62,000 nt of DNA from Hydractinia symbiolongicarpus (lineage: Eukaryota; Cnidaria; Hydrozoa; Anthoathecata; Hydractiniidae). Positions 33,668-44,725 of the stretch are shown here, one piece after another; positions within the stretch are counted from its first letter, which is position 1, and the number at the start of each line of letters is the position of its first letter. The notes under the pieces were generated by a model that worked only from the letters and a program-made list of their open reading frames with translations, had not been told where the DNA came from and ran no database searches. The position numbers were made by a program, and so were the translations under genes. The stretch spans positions 1,995,001 through 2,057,000 of the forward strand of contig NC_079888.1 in the NCBI RefSeq assembly GCF_029227915.1, in the 5' to 3' direction.

Positions 33668-35826
33668 AGCATATCATATCAAGGACTCGACAGTGATGTT
33701 TTCGATGGTGCCGTCTGAAACACTTTTAAAAGAAATGGAGAATTGTATTTTAGCCAGGAAAGAAATTATGCTGTCATGTTGAATGTCGACTGGTTTCAAC
33801 CATTCAAACACCTTTTAAGTTTTTCTGTTGGTGGAATTTACCTTGTTTTGATGAATTTACAAAGGGAAATTAGATTTAGAAAAGAAAATGTTTAAACGAT
33901 TTGAATTATTTCTAATATGAATAAGGAACCACCTACAAATAGCTTCATCAAGCCACTTGATTTTCCATCTGGCTTTACTTTGTGTTGGATGTGATATACT
34001 TGTTATTGGTAAATTATGTGCAAGGTAAGATCCATTTGCTAATGTACTATGGCAGAATATTTGTGAGGGGAAATTTTTGCCGTTTTCCATAAATTTTCTG
34101 AAAATACACGAAAAAAATTGTGTTAAGATTTTTTAACTAAACAAATAATTAAAAATTAGTTTTGTGCTAAAATTTCTGGCATTCACGTAAATTTTGTATA
34201 TTATACTCTCCTTTTTACTGTTTATTGATTTTTGTTTGTTTTAGGTCATTCAGCAACTCATGGTTGTTCTAAATGTAACAAAACTTTTCCGTGTGGTGTT
34301 GGTAGTAAGGATTAGGGAGGGTTTAAATATGAAGAATGCCTACAAAGGACAACACAAGAAAACGTCAACAAATGAGTGACATTATAGACTGCACATCAGT
34401 AACTGATCAAGAAAAAAAGTTGGAATCCTCCTATGGATCACGTTACTCTGCCTAAGCTGAACTTCCTTATTTTGACACTGTTCGCATGACCATCATTGAT
34501 CCTATGCACAACTTGTTTATGGGTACTGCAAAACATAATCTAAGATATGGAAAGAACTTGGTTTTATAAACCGAACTTCCCAGATCAATATCCAGAAACG
34601 TGCTGATCAATTTGTTGTACCATCTGATGTTGGTAAAATACCAAAAAAGATTGTCACTGCTACTGATGAGTACAAAAATTGGACTGTTCTATTGTTTACG
34701 TGGTTCAATCCCATAGACACATCTTTCGTTCTTTAGAAAATTTGTTCTTGCCTGTTAACATCTTTGCGAACAAATTATATCTGTGACAGATCTTTTTATC
34801 GCTCACAATTTGCTCCTTGACTTTTGTGAAACATTTGGATGGCAGAGTTAGGGTGACACCAAATATGCACTTGCATCTCCATATATAAGACTGTGTTGCA
34901 GACTTTGGTCTCATTTACTCCTTCTGGTTGTTCTTATACGAAAAGTAATAATTAAATTGCTATTATAAACTCTAGAACTAAAAGTATGTTATGGTTCAGA
35001 GAGAATGATTATGTTTTTACAATACCTTGCTTTATAAAACTGCATTGCTGTTTAATATTTTGTGATTTAAAATTAAAACATAAAATTTCATGTTTTGTGC
35101 ACTACTTTAGATACAATAGTATTCTTGGCAATATTCCCACCAATAATAATCATAATATGGAAGTTCAAGTAATGAATAGATTTTGTCGAGATCTTTTTGT
35201 AATGAATATACCTAAGCCAGTCAAATTTGCTTAAGATTTTACTATATTAATTGCAAAATTAAACAGTAGTGAAAAGGGTACATTGAAAGATATCCGCAGT
35301 TCCGCTATGTTGGAAGGTGCAATAATGTCGTCAAGGTAAATCTTTAGTTTGGATTTTTTGCATCGTATTTAACTTCTACTGTTTAAAATTAATGCACGAA
35401 GGTATGTTTATCTAAACTACTTTGGATTAAGCAGATTGTAGGCATATAATTTTGTTGTATCATTTTCATTGGATTTACAAATGTTCAAAGTCAAGTATGG
35501 TATGGTTGTAGATAGCTGAATCTAGAGACAAAGAATATATATTCTCCTTGTATTCTTCTTTACAATTGCATCATTTGAAGTCTACTTATAAATTTTTGTA
35601 CCCAGCTTTGGATCTAGATAATGCAGTTATAATGTCGTCTTGCTACAAGTGCGCAAGCATCTATACATCTGGAAATGAATATAATTCACTCCAAGACAGA
35701 AGTTCTCGGTCAGCTTGTATTGTTAGCTACTGGACAGGAACAAATGGTAAGATCAGCAACGTGGAAGAGATGAGTTTTCAACCAATACCAGGATTGATTA
35801 AATACTTTATAAACATTGCATTTTAA
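33668..35826 (+). pseudogene. EnSpm/CACTA (TNP2-like) transposase, decayed
   Basis: Read in pieces across all three plus frames. In order: 'DSDVFDGAV', 'MLNVDWFQPFKH', 'GGIYLVLMNLQREIRFRKENV', then 'GHSATHGCSKCNKTFP' (zinc-type CxxC), 'ELPYFDTVRMTIIDPMHNLF' (the conserved Asp-Pro-Met-His block), 'DVGKIPKKI', 'YNSILGNIPTNNN', and a C-terminal 'RSSRSACIVSYWTG'. This is the order of the Transposase_21/TNP2 family of CACTA elements, in the style common in cnidarians. Many stops and frameshifts. Some gaps could be former introns. No terminal repeats were located. Confidence 0.75.
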
Positions 35827-37197
35827 TAATAAAAATTTCCCCAACATTATGATGTTTTTGTGTAGGTTTTTTAAAAATGACTTTAATCAGAGTTGCATCT
35901 ACAACTGTGCACGGTTCAACACCTGTGCAGATTTTCAGTATGTTTTTTTTGTCATCCAGTGTTTTATTTTTGCATTATTTCCAAAATGTGCCCTGTAACA
36001 TGCTGAAGCTTGCAGTCTAATATTTTTTTTACCTGTAGTATATTTTCATGGATAAGGTATAATCTTCTTAACTTTTTCAGATCTCTCCTATGAATAAATA
36101 TTTACATGTTATTTATATGTTTTAGCTGAGGTATTGTGGCTATGGTTTTGTATATTAAAAAAAGTTCATCAAGAATTAAATACTTTTTCGTAGTGTGACG
36201 ACAATTTAATTTACATTATAGCAGATTTGACATATATATTAGCAAATTATATATATTACAATCGTCGGTTTTTTACATTCCTTCTTTTTTTGCATTTTAA
36301 CACGTATGAACTCTTTATCTATTAGAAAACCATATTAAGAAAAAGTTTAAATTGGATCATGAGTGCGTCAAACATTATCACTGAGCTATTTCAAATGATT
36401 CCACATGCCGTAAACAAAAAAGCAAAAAAGAAACAGAGGATGATAAAGCGAAGACTGGTTAGGTCTCTTGAGGTATTTAATCCTACATTGTTTACTAAAG
36501 TTGATTGTACTGCGCATAAAAGCATGTTCAGGCTCAGATAGGCGAATTTTTAAATAAGGCAACGTTTAAGTTTTTAATTTTCTCCAATAAGCATAGCGTA
36601 AGTATACTCTAAGCCTAATTATGGTATTAGCATAAGCATATTCCAGCCAAATTTCTAATTTGCACTTTGCTTTTTTCAACATACAATTTAGTCTTAAAAC
36701 TTTTTAGCTGTGGAACACACAGCTTCTAGTTTCGGCTGAAAGCTCGAACAAAATCTTGATTTTCTGGGATTTAAGTAAATTTACGCGTGTCTCCGAGGCG
36801 GTTAGTAAAAAAATCACGTGAAATATCACGTTATCTTCGGGTAAAAACTGCATAATCACGCGAAAACTCACATAATACCTGCTACTTTTCCCCAATTAAA
36901 TGATTTTGCCAAAAACCGGCTAATCAGCGTCCATGTGCTCGAATACTCCTCCTCAATCCTCAAATGTACCACGATTCCGCGCAGTACTGGTTGCAAACTG
37001 GTTGGAAGTAGTAAAGTAAAGGTTTGATTGTGTAAAGGTATATAATAAATTTATTTTATTTCATTTTACTGACAATTGACTGTACACATGTCCTTCCAAC
37101 ATTATTCAACTTTTCCAGCGTTTTTTTTAGAAATGCAGAATGTGGTACAAGCGTTGAAGTAGATTCTGGCCTAACTTACACAATTATTAAAAGTACG
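35827..37197. other. Intergenic, nothing recognised
   Basis: AT-rich. A 60-codon basic frame at 36359-36541 ('NKKAKKKQRMIKRRLVRSLE') may be a fragment of the protease-like element that follows, but there is no homology I can name. Confidence 0.4.
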
Positions 37198-37643
37198 AAG
37201 GGTTCATTTCATCAGGGTCACGAAAAATGTAGCTATACAAGAGAAATCCAATGTACCTGCATATCATTATAGGCATCTGTCTTTTCATTTTTTAAGCATG
37301 TCTTGCGATGGACAAAAAATGACATCAATCGTGTTCTTGAAAAGGGTGATAATTTGTATAAACTGGAAAATACAACTCAATTTTTAACATGCACTGAACT
37401 ACCTAGAACTGTTTCAGTTGAAGATGTAAATATTCATGTAAATTTTGACAATAACTGTTTTGGTTTTTTGTGACTTCAGGTGCTACTTCTATTAATGAGT
37501 TGATTTCTAATTTAAGGTCAAATTTAAACAATGAAACAAGAATTATATTTATTATCAATGGTGTTGCAGTGTCAATTTTAAAATGCAATCGTCATTATTA
37601 CATTATTGATTCTCATTCATGTGGTCACAGTTACAGACATTAG
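37198..37643 (+). pseudogene. Papain-fold cysteine-protease-like domain remnant
   Basis: Plus strand: 'KGSFHQGHEKCSYTREIQCTC' (candidate catalytic Cys in QCTC), then after one stop 'KNDINRVLEKGDNLYKL' and 'CTELPRTVSVEDV'. After a stop and frame change comes 'IIFIINGVAVSILKC' and 'HYYIIDSHSCGHS' (candidate catalytic Asp-x-His). This Cys ... DSHS layout is that of the deubiquitinase-like domain often found upstream of PIF1/Helitron helicases in animal genomes. The fragment ends at the USP-LINE copy B boundary. Identification by motif order only. Confidence 0.5.
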
Positions 37644-38551
37644 ATTGTCAACCAAAGGGGAAGATCCAATAAGTTCGTCAAAAACAACTTGAAGGATCTC
37701 GGGCACATCTTGTTGGTGATTGTAATAAAACGCGTTATTGTTAATAGCATGCATTCTGTTTTGCAGTGCTCGTAAGAAATATGAAGGATCAATTGGTGAA
37801 CGAGAGCGATTCAGCAGTGACATATTTAGGACTATAGAGTTTACTAGAGGAGATGACAAAGAGGACTCCAATGGTAATTGAGACCAAAGTCTTGGAGGAA
37901 CCGTTAATGCTTGCAAAATGGAGTTTGCGTAGCATGTCTTCCCCTTGTTTATCAAACCAGCGTTGACGATGCTCACTTTTTGTTTAAGTTCCTGGTTAAG
38001 GTTATGATGTTCCGTGGGCTTCGGAATGACAGAGATAGGTGAAGATGGACTTTTAATGGATTTGGTAACAGACGAGGATTTTTCATGAGGTATACTATCC
38101 TTTGGTCGTAGCAGTGTTGGCGGACTGCAGTGCGTAAGATCTTGTGACCACTGTGGTGAGTCTCGTGCAATCCAAATGCAAAAGGATGCTTTCATGCTTA
38201 TATCGCCAAGCTTGTTGGCGGTTAAAAATGCCAATTTGCTAGCGAAACCGAGGCTTTTTAGGCAGCAAGTTAGAGACCTTGAAGAGTAAGCCCTAGCACC
38301 CACGTCTACTGCAAAAAGATGCGGAAACCACCCGTTCCTACGTATTACCTCGACCAAAGGGAAGTATTTGGAAAGCTTGGTGGAATGCCAGGATCCCATG
38401 TTTTCTTCCCAAGGACACGTTAGTTCAATAATTATGATGCGCTTAGAACAATTTGAGTATAATACAATGTCTGGATGAGGGATGTGATTGCAATATGGCC
38501 AGGAAACACAAATCCTTCATTCAGATCTTCTAAAATCACCCAGTCACTACC
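37617..38551 (-). pseudogene. USP-LINE copy B, 3' part: endonuclease and USP N-half
   Basis: A single uninterrupted 260-codon frame (37617-38399) covers endonuclease ('GSWHSTKLSKY', 'DVGARAYSSRS', 'ISMKASFCIWIAR'), a Ser/Pro/Lys linker of about 75 residues, and the USP first half ('GLINKGKTCYANSILQAL', 'PIDPSYFLRALQNRM', 'HQQDVPEILQVVFDEL'). It is the clearest evidence that endonuclease and USP are one protein. The Cys box reads GKTCYAN where the family has GNTCYAN. Upstream, 'DIVLYSN' and 'RIIIIELTCP' continue in a shifted frame to the TTAA at 38552. The USP zinc and His boxes are missing beyond 37617. Confidence 0.88.
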
Positions 38552-38555
38552 TTAA
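38552..38555. repeat. TTAA flank, left, of the nested TIR element
   Basis: TTAA directly before GGAAATTAATTTTCGCGGG; its partner is at 43049-43052. Confidence 0.75.
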
Positions 38556-38700
38556 GGAAATTAATTTTCGCGGGAATTAATTTTCGCGGTTTTCCGCCAT
38601 TTCCGCGAAAATAAAATCCCGCGAAAAGTCTGGGAAGGCCTAATCCGCGAAAATAAGTTTCCGCGAATTACGTAGAAAACTTCCAACCGCGAAATTTGCA
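38556..38700. repeat. Left CGCGAAAATTAATT iterations
   Basis: At least six copies of a GCGAAAATTAATT-type word in both orientations in 145 bp, forming the left end. The right end holds a similar cluster. Confidence 0.8.
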
Positions 38701-39069
38701 AAAAAAAAATTAAAATCCCTAATTTGGGACGTCGCTGACATTTCAGACGCAGTAAAAAAGATAGGAAAGTTTCACAATACAGCACGCTGCAGTGAAGTAT
38801 CTTGTCTACAGGGACGGTGGGTGTAAATAAAATTGGGATTAGGCACCCAGAAGGTGCTGAATACACTTTCATGCTTATTACAAGCATGAGTACTGTTCAA
38901 CTTGGACCTATAACTATTCTTTGAGAAAATCTTAAAGAGAAAAAACAATCCTTCAATCAGAAACAATACGACACAAGACAGAGCTAACAACATAAACAGA
39001 TTGGTTACAGAACAAACACAAATAGAAAAAATGTATATCACCAAAATATATAATATAAAAAAGAATTAA
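38701..39069. other. Interior of the TIR element, unassigned
   Basis: No convincing gene. A plus-strand reading 'DVADISDAVKKIGKF' near 38735 may be a transposase remnant. Confidence 0.3.
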
Positions 39070-39507
39070 ATAAAAACCCTCCTGTGTGCCAGAACTTGTG
39101 ACTCTGGCTGTAGCTATCCACATGCGTTACAGGGCCCCCAAACTCAGCCTTACAGAGGAGGTTGTCATGACAGGACCAGCCTGTACATATTTTGACTAAA
39201 GACAGCACGGTTGTTAAGCCTGAAGACCAAGTTAGTAAACTTGGGCACCTTACTGAACTGGGGTAATAAGTGGGCTCGTTACACCCAAAGACAAGCTGAA
39301 AGCAAACCCCCTTGCTAAGCTTCTTTTAAGTTACCAGAGAAGAGTGAGCTGAACTCTTTATCCTCTGGGTATTGACTGTAAACTGGTTCGAATGAACTAG
39401 CTGGGGTAATACAAAACCGCTCGGATTTACTTTTTCCTCCCCCGTGACCTTGGAAGTACAGGTTTTATAAACGTAATGATAAATGTAAAAGAAAGAAAAA
39501 AAGCGGA

Positions 39508-40490
39508 TCAACAGCGAACGTAACAAAGAATATAACATGAATTGTTATTGAGATAAGGTGGAGAGCATTTGCAAACCGCTCCATCGTTGCAGTGGTACCA
39601 AGAACTTGTGGCAGGATCCTTAAAATAAGCCCAATAATGACCTGCGGCCAACGTACCGGACTGATTAATTGCTGCTAACAATGAGTAGTTCTGATTAAAC
39701 ATTGTATCCGTATCACTGACGAGACGGTAGTTGCAGGAGAGAGTCACGTAAAGAAACACATTCAATAACTCTGTTGTCTTTCACCAGATGTTCATCATGT
39801 TTCAAAAACCTTTTAAGATTCAGGAATAAGATTTCACCAGTCCTGCTGATTTGCGTTTCTCTAGTACTCTCTCTATGTGCAAAGAATTGCGGACAAACCC
39901 ACTTGTTTCCATCGGTTAGAATTTCTGGTTCTAAAAATTTGCTGACACATGTCCTGCATTTCAACATTTACCGAGGTGCACAGGCAGGTCTTACAGCTGA
40001 CAGACATTGAGATTTCAGTTGAGATTTTATCTGCAGCAATCGGGGAAAATCCCTTAAGTGCGTCCAAAACCACAAACAAAATCTCTGCTACATCTTGCTG
40101 ATTATTAATTGGAAGTCCACTTTCCCAACAGAGTGCATTTGACGTTCAAGGGCCCAGAGAAAATTTGAAGGGTCAATAGGTGACAATGATTTCTTCAGCT
40201 TCGTTATGTTAAGCGAAATAGACCTCGCAATAGGTGACAAATGAAACTATTCTGACCCACTTTGGCACCAGAGTGTTGGAATGGTACTTAATACTTGCAA
40301 AATTGCGTTGGCGTAACAAGTGTTGCCTTTGTTTAAAAAACCGATATTTTTATAGACACTAATTGCTTGAATATCATTTTTACTTTGGCTAACCTCTTTA
40401 GAAGGCCCCTTTTGGCGAGATGAAACACCCTTGGTCTCCACATTGGGCAAAGCCTGCTTGGATTTGGGTAATTGCATTACGGAGTCAGTT
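39508..40490 (-). pseudogene. USP of copy C
   Basis: Pieces in order: 'IGFLNKGNTCYANAILQVL' (Cys box, 40247-40477), a QQDVAE-type region near 40100, 'CRTCVSKFLEPEIL' and 'WVCPQFF' (zinc region, one expected Cys lost), 'ILFLNLKRFL', and 'GTLAAGHYWAYFKD...WYHCNDGAV' (His box, 39508-39765). At least three frame changes. The active-site Cys and His are present but not in one frame. Confidence 0.85.
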
Positions 40491-41050
40491 CACCAAACAT
40501 TGGATTCACGTGCCAGCTAGATACAAAAAGAAGACCTCATACTGATTTTACCGAGATCATTTGCAGTGGAATAAGCAAGTTTGTTGGTGAAGCCCATTCT
40601 TTTTAAACAGGCATTGGTGGTTCTTGCACAATACCCTCTTGCTCCTACTTCCACTGCGAAGAAATCAACTTGCCGGCCATTAACCATAATCACATTCATT
40701 AAACAGGAATACTTGGCAACTTTGGTGGAGTGACATGCATTCATGTTTTCCTTACATGGGCAAGTGAGTTCCACAATAATAACACGCTTAAGGTCATTTG
40801 AATATAGCACAAAGTCCGGTTTAAGCCTTTGACCCGGCTCTCAGAAAGATTATTTTATGACATTTTTAGGAGGTTCAGAAGGAAGCTCAAAAATGAACTT
40901 CTTTAAAGTTTCTACCAAATGGGTAAGTGCAGAATCGTGTCTAAAGGTATATCTTCCATGGGAAAGAGCAGTTTTACAAGCACCAAGAATGCGAGCAGAA
41001 GTGCAAATTTCTTTGTGACATAGGAAAGAAGATGGTTCTGTATTTATTTT
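40491..41050 (-). pseudogene. Knuckle and endonuclease of copy C
   Basis: From the upstream side: 'CHKEICTSARILGACKTAL' (CCHC-type knuckle with the first Cys region degraded), 'GRYTFRHDSAL', then 'LKPDFVLYSND' and 'RVIIVELTCPCKENM', 'CHSTKVAKY' and 'VEVGARGYCARTT'. These hold the PD ... E ... K residues expected of an R2-like endonuclease. 'LGKISMRSSFCI' ends it at a stop. Confidence 0.82.
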
Positions 41051-42470
41051 CTACCTCTTCAGGTTACTTGGTGAGGGCAGATCATCGTAAGTGTATTGCA
41101 GGCAGAAAGATAAGAGATTAAGAGGAGTTGCTAGGATGTTCTTCCATGAAAGATCAAAATTTACGTAGTTCTCCCATCTTGTCCATTGGCCCTGCACCTG
41201 AAGTTGCAGTACCTTAGATAGATAGCTTTCCTCGTCAATCTCAGCCGATGTTTTTGCGATTAACTTTCTGTACTTGTGAGTGGTTTTTGGTGGTATTACT
41301 TCCACTTTACAATTGCCAAGACCGGTTCGTCCACGCTGTACAGGACCCCTTATGGTTTTGTACTTTAATTCACCCTCAGCCATGTCAACTGCATCGCTCA
41401 CCTTCCAAGAACCTGCCTTTAAAGATGGGTCGAGTGTTGACAGAATTGGATCTTTGGAGTGTCGCAAAAGTAGGTGACCACTAATCTTTGCGGATTTTAA
41501 AACAGAAGTGAGGCTCTTAATGGGCAATGAGAGGAATCAGCATATAGGGAGATGTTTGTGATGGAACGGTGCAAGTTCAGATATTTTCGTATGAACACTG
41601 AAACCTTTCGCTCTAGGCGCCTAGCAACAGACATCGAAACCTTGTACATTAACAGTAACCACTGAATTCGCGGGATCCAAAGATGTTGCAAGATCCAAGG
41701 TTTTTGAGCTTCAGTGTATAAGGACTTATTAATGACACCAAGCCTTTCTATCAGCTTTTCCTCCAATTCGTTGATGGACTTCCTGTCTGAGATAAAACAA
41801 TCAATAATCCGGCCTAAAAGTCGCACTGGCAAGGCATGAATAGATGGGATATACTGTGAGAAATCAATGTCGTTTTCAGGATTACCTATACTGAAAGGGG
41901 TGCTATTGATAGATCTGCCCTGGATGATCACAAAACGACGGGATTTTTCAGCGCGAAATGTCATATTGGTCCAACTTAGAGCTGTGGTGCACTGTTAAGA
42001 AGTACTTGTGTTCCAGCAACAGACGAAGACATGATGTTTATGTCGTCCATAAAAGCACTTATTAAAGGTAAGGATACTTTGTTAGAGGTGATGTGGCATG
42101 ACACAGCTGTTGCCAGCGTATACTCCAAAATGACATTAATGTCTGATAAAAACAAGACGGTAGACAGGGTGCAGTCAGCGAAGATTTAGAGAATGATTTA
42201 CTGTACAGCCCAGAATAGTAATTATTTACAATGGCAATCCAACTAGGAGTTATACCATACCTTTCTAAAGCAAAAGAGATTCATCTGTGCGGTATTGAGG
42301 GATACGCACTTGTGATATCCAATCAAATGGTGGCAAGATCAGTTCTTGCAGAGTGTGCATCTTTTAAAGCTGTCTAGATTGACAACATGTGTTGCCAACA
42401 GCCAACAGACATTTAGGAGGGCTATAGGTGGAAAATCTTGTAGGTTAGATGGTACAAGAGTTTTGGATTT
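41051..42470 (-). pseudogene. RT and RT-distal region of copy C
   Basis: Two long frames, 41051-41527 ('KISGHLLLRHSKDP', 'LKAGSWKVSDAV', 'WTRWENYVNFDLSWKNIL') and 41497-41964 ('MTFRAEKSRRFVIIQGRS', 'LLGRIIDCFISDRK', 'LWIPRIQWLLLMYKVS'). They follow the RT palm. Upstream (42000-42470) the palm itself is rearranged: the FMDD-region equivalent is near 42045 and 'IYIPKSKTLVPSNLQDF' near 42450, with intervening motifs deleted or shuffled. Confidence 0.8.
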
Positions 42471-42480
42471 GGGAATATAG

Positions 42481-43048
42481 ATTTCTTTGGCATGACGCCA
42501 TCACGACATTGACCCATTGAGTGAGGTGGCTGTCGAAGATGAAGATTCTGATGGCAATGAAAATTACGGAAGGGAGATGTATATAAACGAAATCGACGAC
42601 GAAGAATAGCGAGACGGTATACAAAGATGATGACGGAAATATTTTTAGCATTCTACAAAATGATCTCGACGATGATAAATAATTGTAACTAAGAATTTTA
42701 TTAAAAACGTTTTTCCAACATAAAAAACCTTTTAAAATTCAAAAATTTTCTTCGATTTCTTTCTTTAGAAATGTATACCTAAACTTCGTATTCCCAGTGT
42801 TTGATTATATAGAACTTTTAAAATGAAAAAGACGTTTTTACTGATTTTACATTTCCGCGAAATTCTTTTAAAAGCTTCAACCGCAAAAATTAACTCCCGC
42901 GAAATTTTTAAAACTCTTTCAACCGCGAAAATTAATTCCCGCGAAATTTCCTTTGCTGAGAGATCCCCGAAAATTAATTCCCTTTTTTCCGCAAAATTTA
43001 AGGCAGGGTAGTGTCCGCGAAAATTAGTTCCTGCGAAAATTAATTCCT
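42481..43048. other. Right part of the TIR element
   Basis: An acidic plus-strand remnant at 42505-42610, AT-rich spacer, then CGCGAAAATTAATTC iterations (42850-43048) forming the right end. Confidence 0.6.
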
Positions 43049-43052
43049 TTAA
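43049..43052. repeat. TTAA flank, right, of the nested TIR element
   Basis: TTAA after the right terminal repeat, matching 38552-38555. Confidence 0.75.
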
Positions 43053-44145
43053 GTTAGCATGGTGGAATAGACCAGTCAGTTTTTATCTTTTAGCGGAGGA
43101 ATAGCTACCTGCTTTTACAAATGACACTTTAAGGTGCTTTTTCATTTCCGGAACAACTTCAGATGAACAACGCTCTAGGCTTAACAGGAGCCCGCGAAGG
43201 ACAGCATCGTGTCGGAAAGTGAAACTTCCTTGTGATAGAGCAACCTTGCAAGCGCCTAACAACATACTTGTTTGGAACATAAGGCAAAAGCAGATTCAGT
43301 ACAAACATTCCAGCGCTTTAAATTGCTAGGTGAGGGAAGAACATCGTAAGTAGAAGCACGGCAGAAGGAAAGCAAGTGTGGGGACATGGCAAGAATGGAC
43401 TTCCAAGAGAGATCGTTTTTTATGTAATTTTCCCATCCCGTCCACTGCAGCACTTGCAACTGAAATGGAAGCCATGTTGGCTTCCTCATCGATATCTTTA
43501 GTTGTGGTCGATATTAATTTACGATACGCATAGCACTATTTTGAAATCGGAATCTTGAATGATTTGTTGATCCCTAGGCCTGCTTTGTCATACTGGGGAG
43601 TTCCCAGGACTGATTTCATTTTCACCTCTGCCTCTGTTGTTCTTACTGCGCTGTCCACTTTCCACATGCCGACTTTCAAAGTAGGTGCACTGTTAGACAC
43701 TAGAGGATCTTTGAAATCACGTAAAGGTAAATGAACACTTATTTTTGAGCAAGTAAGCAATGACGTCAAGTTCTCAATTGGCATTGGACAAGGCGAGCAG
43801 GAGCTATATAGGCAAATGTTTGACGTGGAATTGTGCAGAGATATTGGAACCAGAGATATTGGAACTTCATAAATAAGAACTGGCCATTGGATTCGAGGAA
43901 TTAAAAGGTTTTGCAAAATCCATTTTTGGGTCCCTTTGAAACACGAACCGTATATGATTGTAACACCGGTTTATAGCTTATTATCTAGCTCGTCGATTGC
44001 TTTGGCATCAGAAATCGTATCATCAATAATGCGACCGAGGAAACAAATTGGCGATGAATGGATTGACGGGATGTATGAAGAGAAGTTGATATGTGACGAG
44101 TTGTGGGACACAGAAAAAGCTGTGGAGTTTACAGATCTACCTTAA
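43053..44145 (-). pseudogene. USP-LINE copy B, upstream part
   Basis: Minus strand. RT-distal region in pieces: 'FSSYIPSIHSSPICFLGRIID' near 44050, 'LLIPRIQWPVLIYEVPISL' and 'LKVGMWKVDSAV' (43536-43916), 'WTGWENYIKNDLSWKSIL' and 'STYDVLPSPSNLKRW' (43256-43489), then a knuckle with its first two Cys lost ('LLGACKVALSQGSFTFRHDAVL') at 43083-43280. It continues across the TIR element at 38551. Copy D's 3' terminus abuts it at about 44150. Confidence 0.82.
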
Positions 44146-44151
44146 TAAAAC

Positions 44152-44725
44152 AATTTACAAAGAGGTGGCAAGCCACCACAATGATGAACTCAACCTGTTA
44201 GGTCTGTGGGAATAAACTAGAAGTTGTTCTCCTCTAGAGAGAATGCCTCTAAAAGCACAATTCTCCCTTTTTACAAGGAATTAATTAAAAAAATATAAAA
44301 AAATAAAAAGGACACAACACATTTGAAAAGATGGACAAAACTTTAACGAAGGGCAGGTAGGTTTCGACCGATATTTCTGAACCTAAGTACCCTGGATGTC
44401 TAGCTGGGTCACCTCGAAGAGGTCCGTGGACGGACATCTCTATCTTCCTAAAGTAAACTTTGACCACTTTCTGTTCAACTGTGCTATTCTTTGTTTTTAA
44501 CTAAGGTAATAAGTGGAGTCGTTACTCTCCAAAGACAAGATCATATGTGATCAAACCCCCTGCTAATAATTTTTAACTGGGGTAATAAGTGGAGTCGTCA
44601 CTCTCCAAAGACAAGACCTAGTGTGGTCAAACCCCCTTGCTAACTTAATTTTTATTTGATTTTGTTTTATTTTTGACTGAGTGTAGTCAAGCCCCCTTGC
44701 TGACTCATTCTGGTTAAGATATTCT
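44152..44725 (-). other. USP-LINE 3' UTR, copy D
   Basis: Starts at the USP stop. It contains two to three imperfect tandem modules of about 70 bp, each with (plus strand) GGTAATAAGTGGAGTCG, CTCCAAAGACAAG and AAACCCCCTTGCTAA (44502-44705), then a longer unique part ending AATTTACAAAGAGGTGGCAA. Copy F matches throughout. The conserved modules are candidates for RT recognition. Confidence 0.75.

Larger units (their letters stand above)
39070..42480 (-). mobile_element. USP-LINE copy C, nested in the TIR element
   Basis: Minus strand: 5'-truncated and internally deleted in the RT, then RT-distal region, knuckle, endonuclease, USP and a 430-bp 3' UTR (39080-39507). The 3' UTR shares GGGGTAATAAGTGG, CCAAAGACAAG and CCCCCTTGCTAA with copies D and F, and GGGGTAATACAAAACCGCT with the array copy. 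The terminal 60 bp (CCAGAACTTGTGACTCTGGC) match the relic at 51940-52030. Confidence 0.85.
38556..43048. mobile_element. TTAA-flanked inverted-repeat element inside copy B
   Basis: The ends are GGAAATTAATTTTCGCGGG (left) and AGGAATTAATTTTCGCAGG (right, inverted). Both are flanked by TTAA and both are followed inward by further AATTAATTTTCGCGG iterations. USP-LINE copy B runs up to each TTAA and joins correctly across it ('...HHA' with 'SDWVILEDL'). TTAA duplication suggests a piggyBac- or Kolobok-type transposase. Own coding is minimal: an acidic plus frame near 42505-42610 ('VEDEDSDGNENYGREMY') and nothing clear at 38700-39060. Most of the interior is USP-LINE copy C. Confidence 0.75.

Noticed and set aside
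38772-39044. Hydrophobic 90-codon minus frame inside the TIR element
   Set aside because: No homology, AT-rich Phe/Leu composition, no conservation with other copies.
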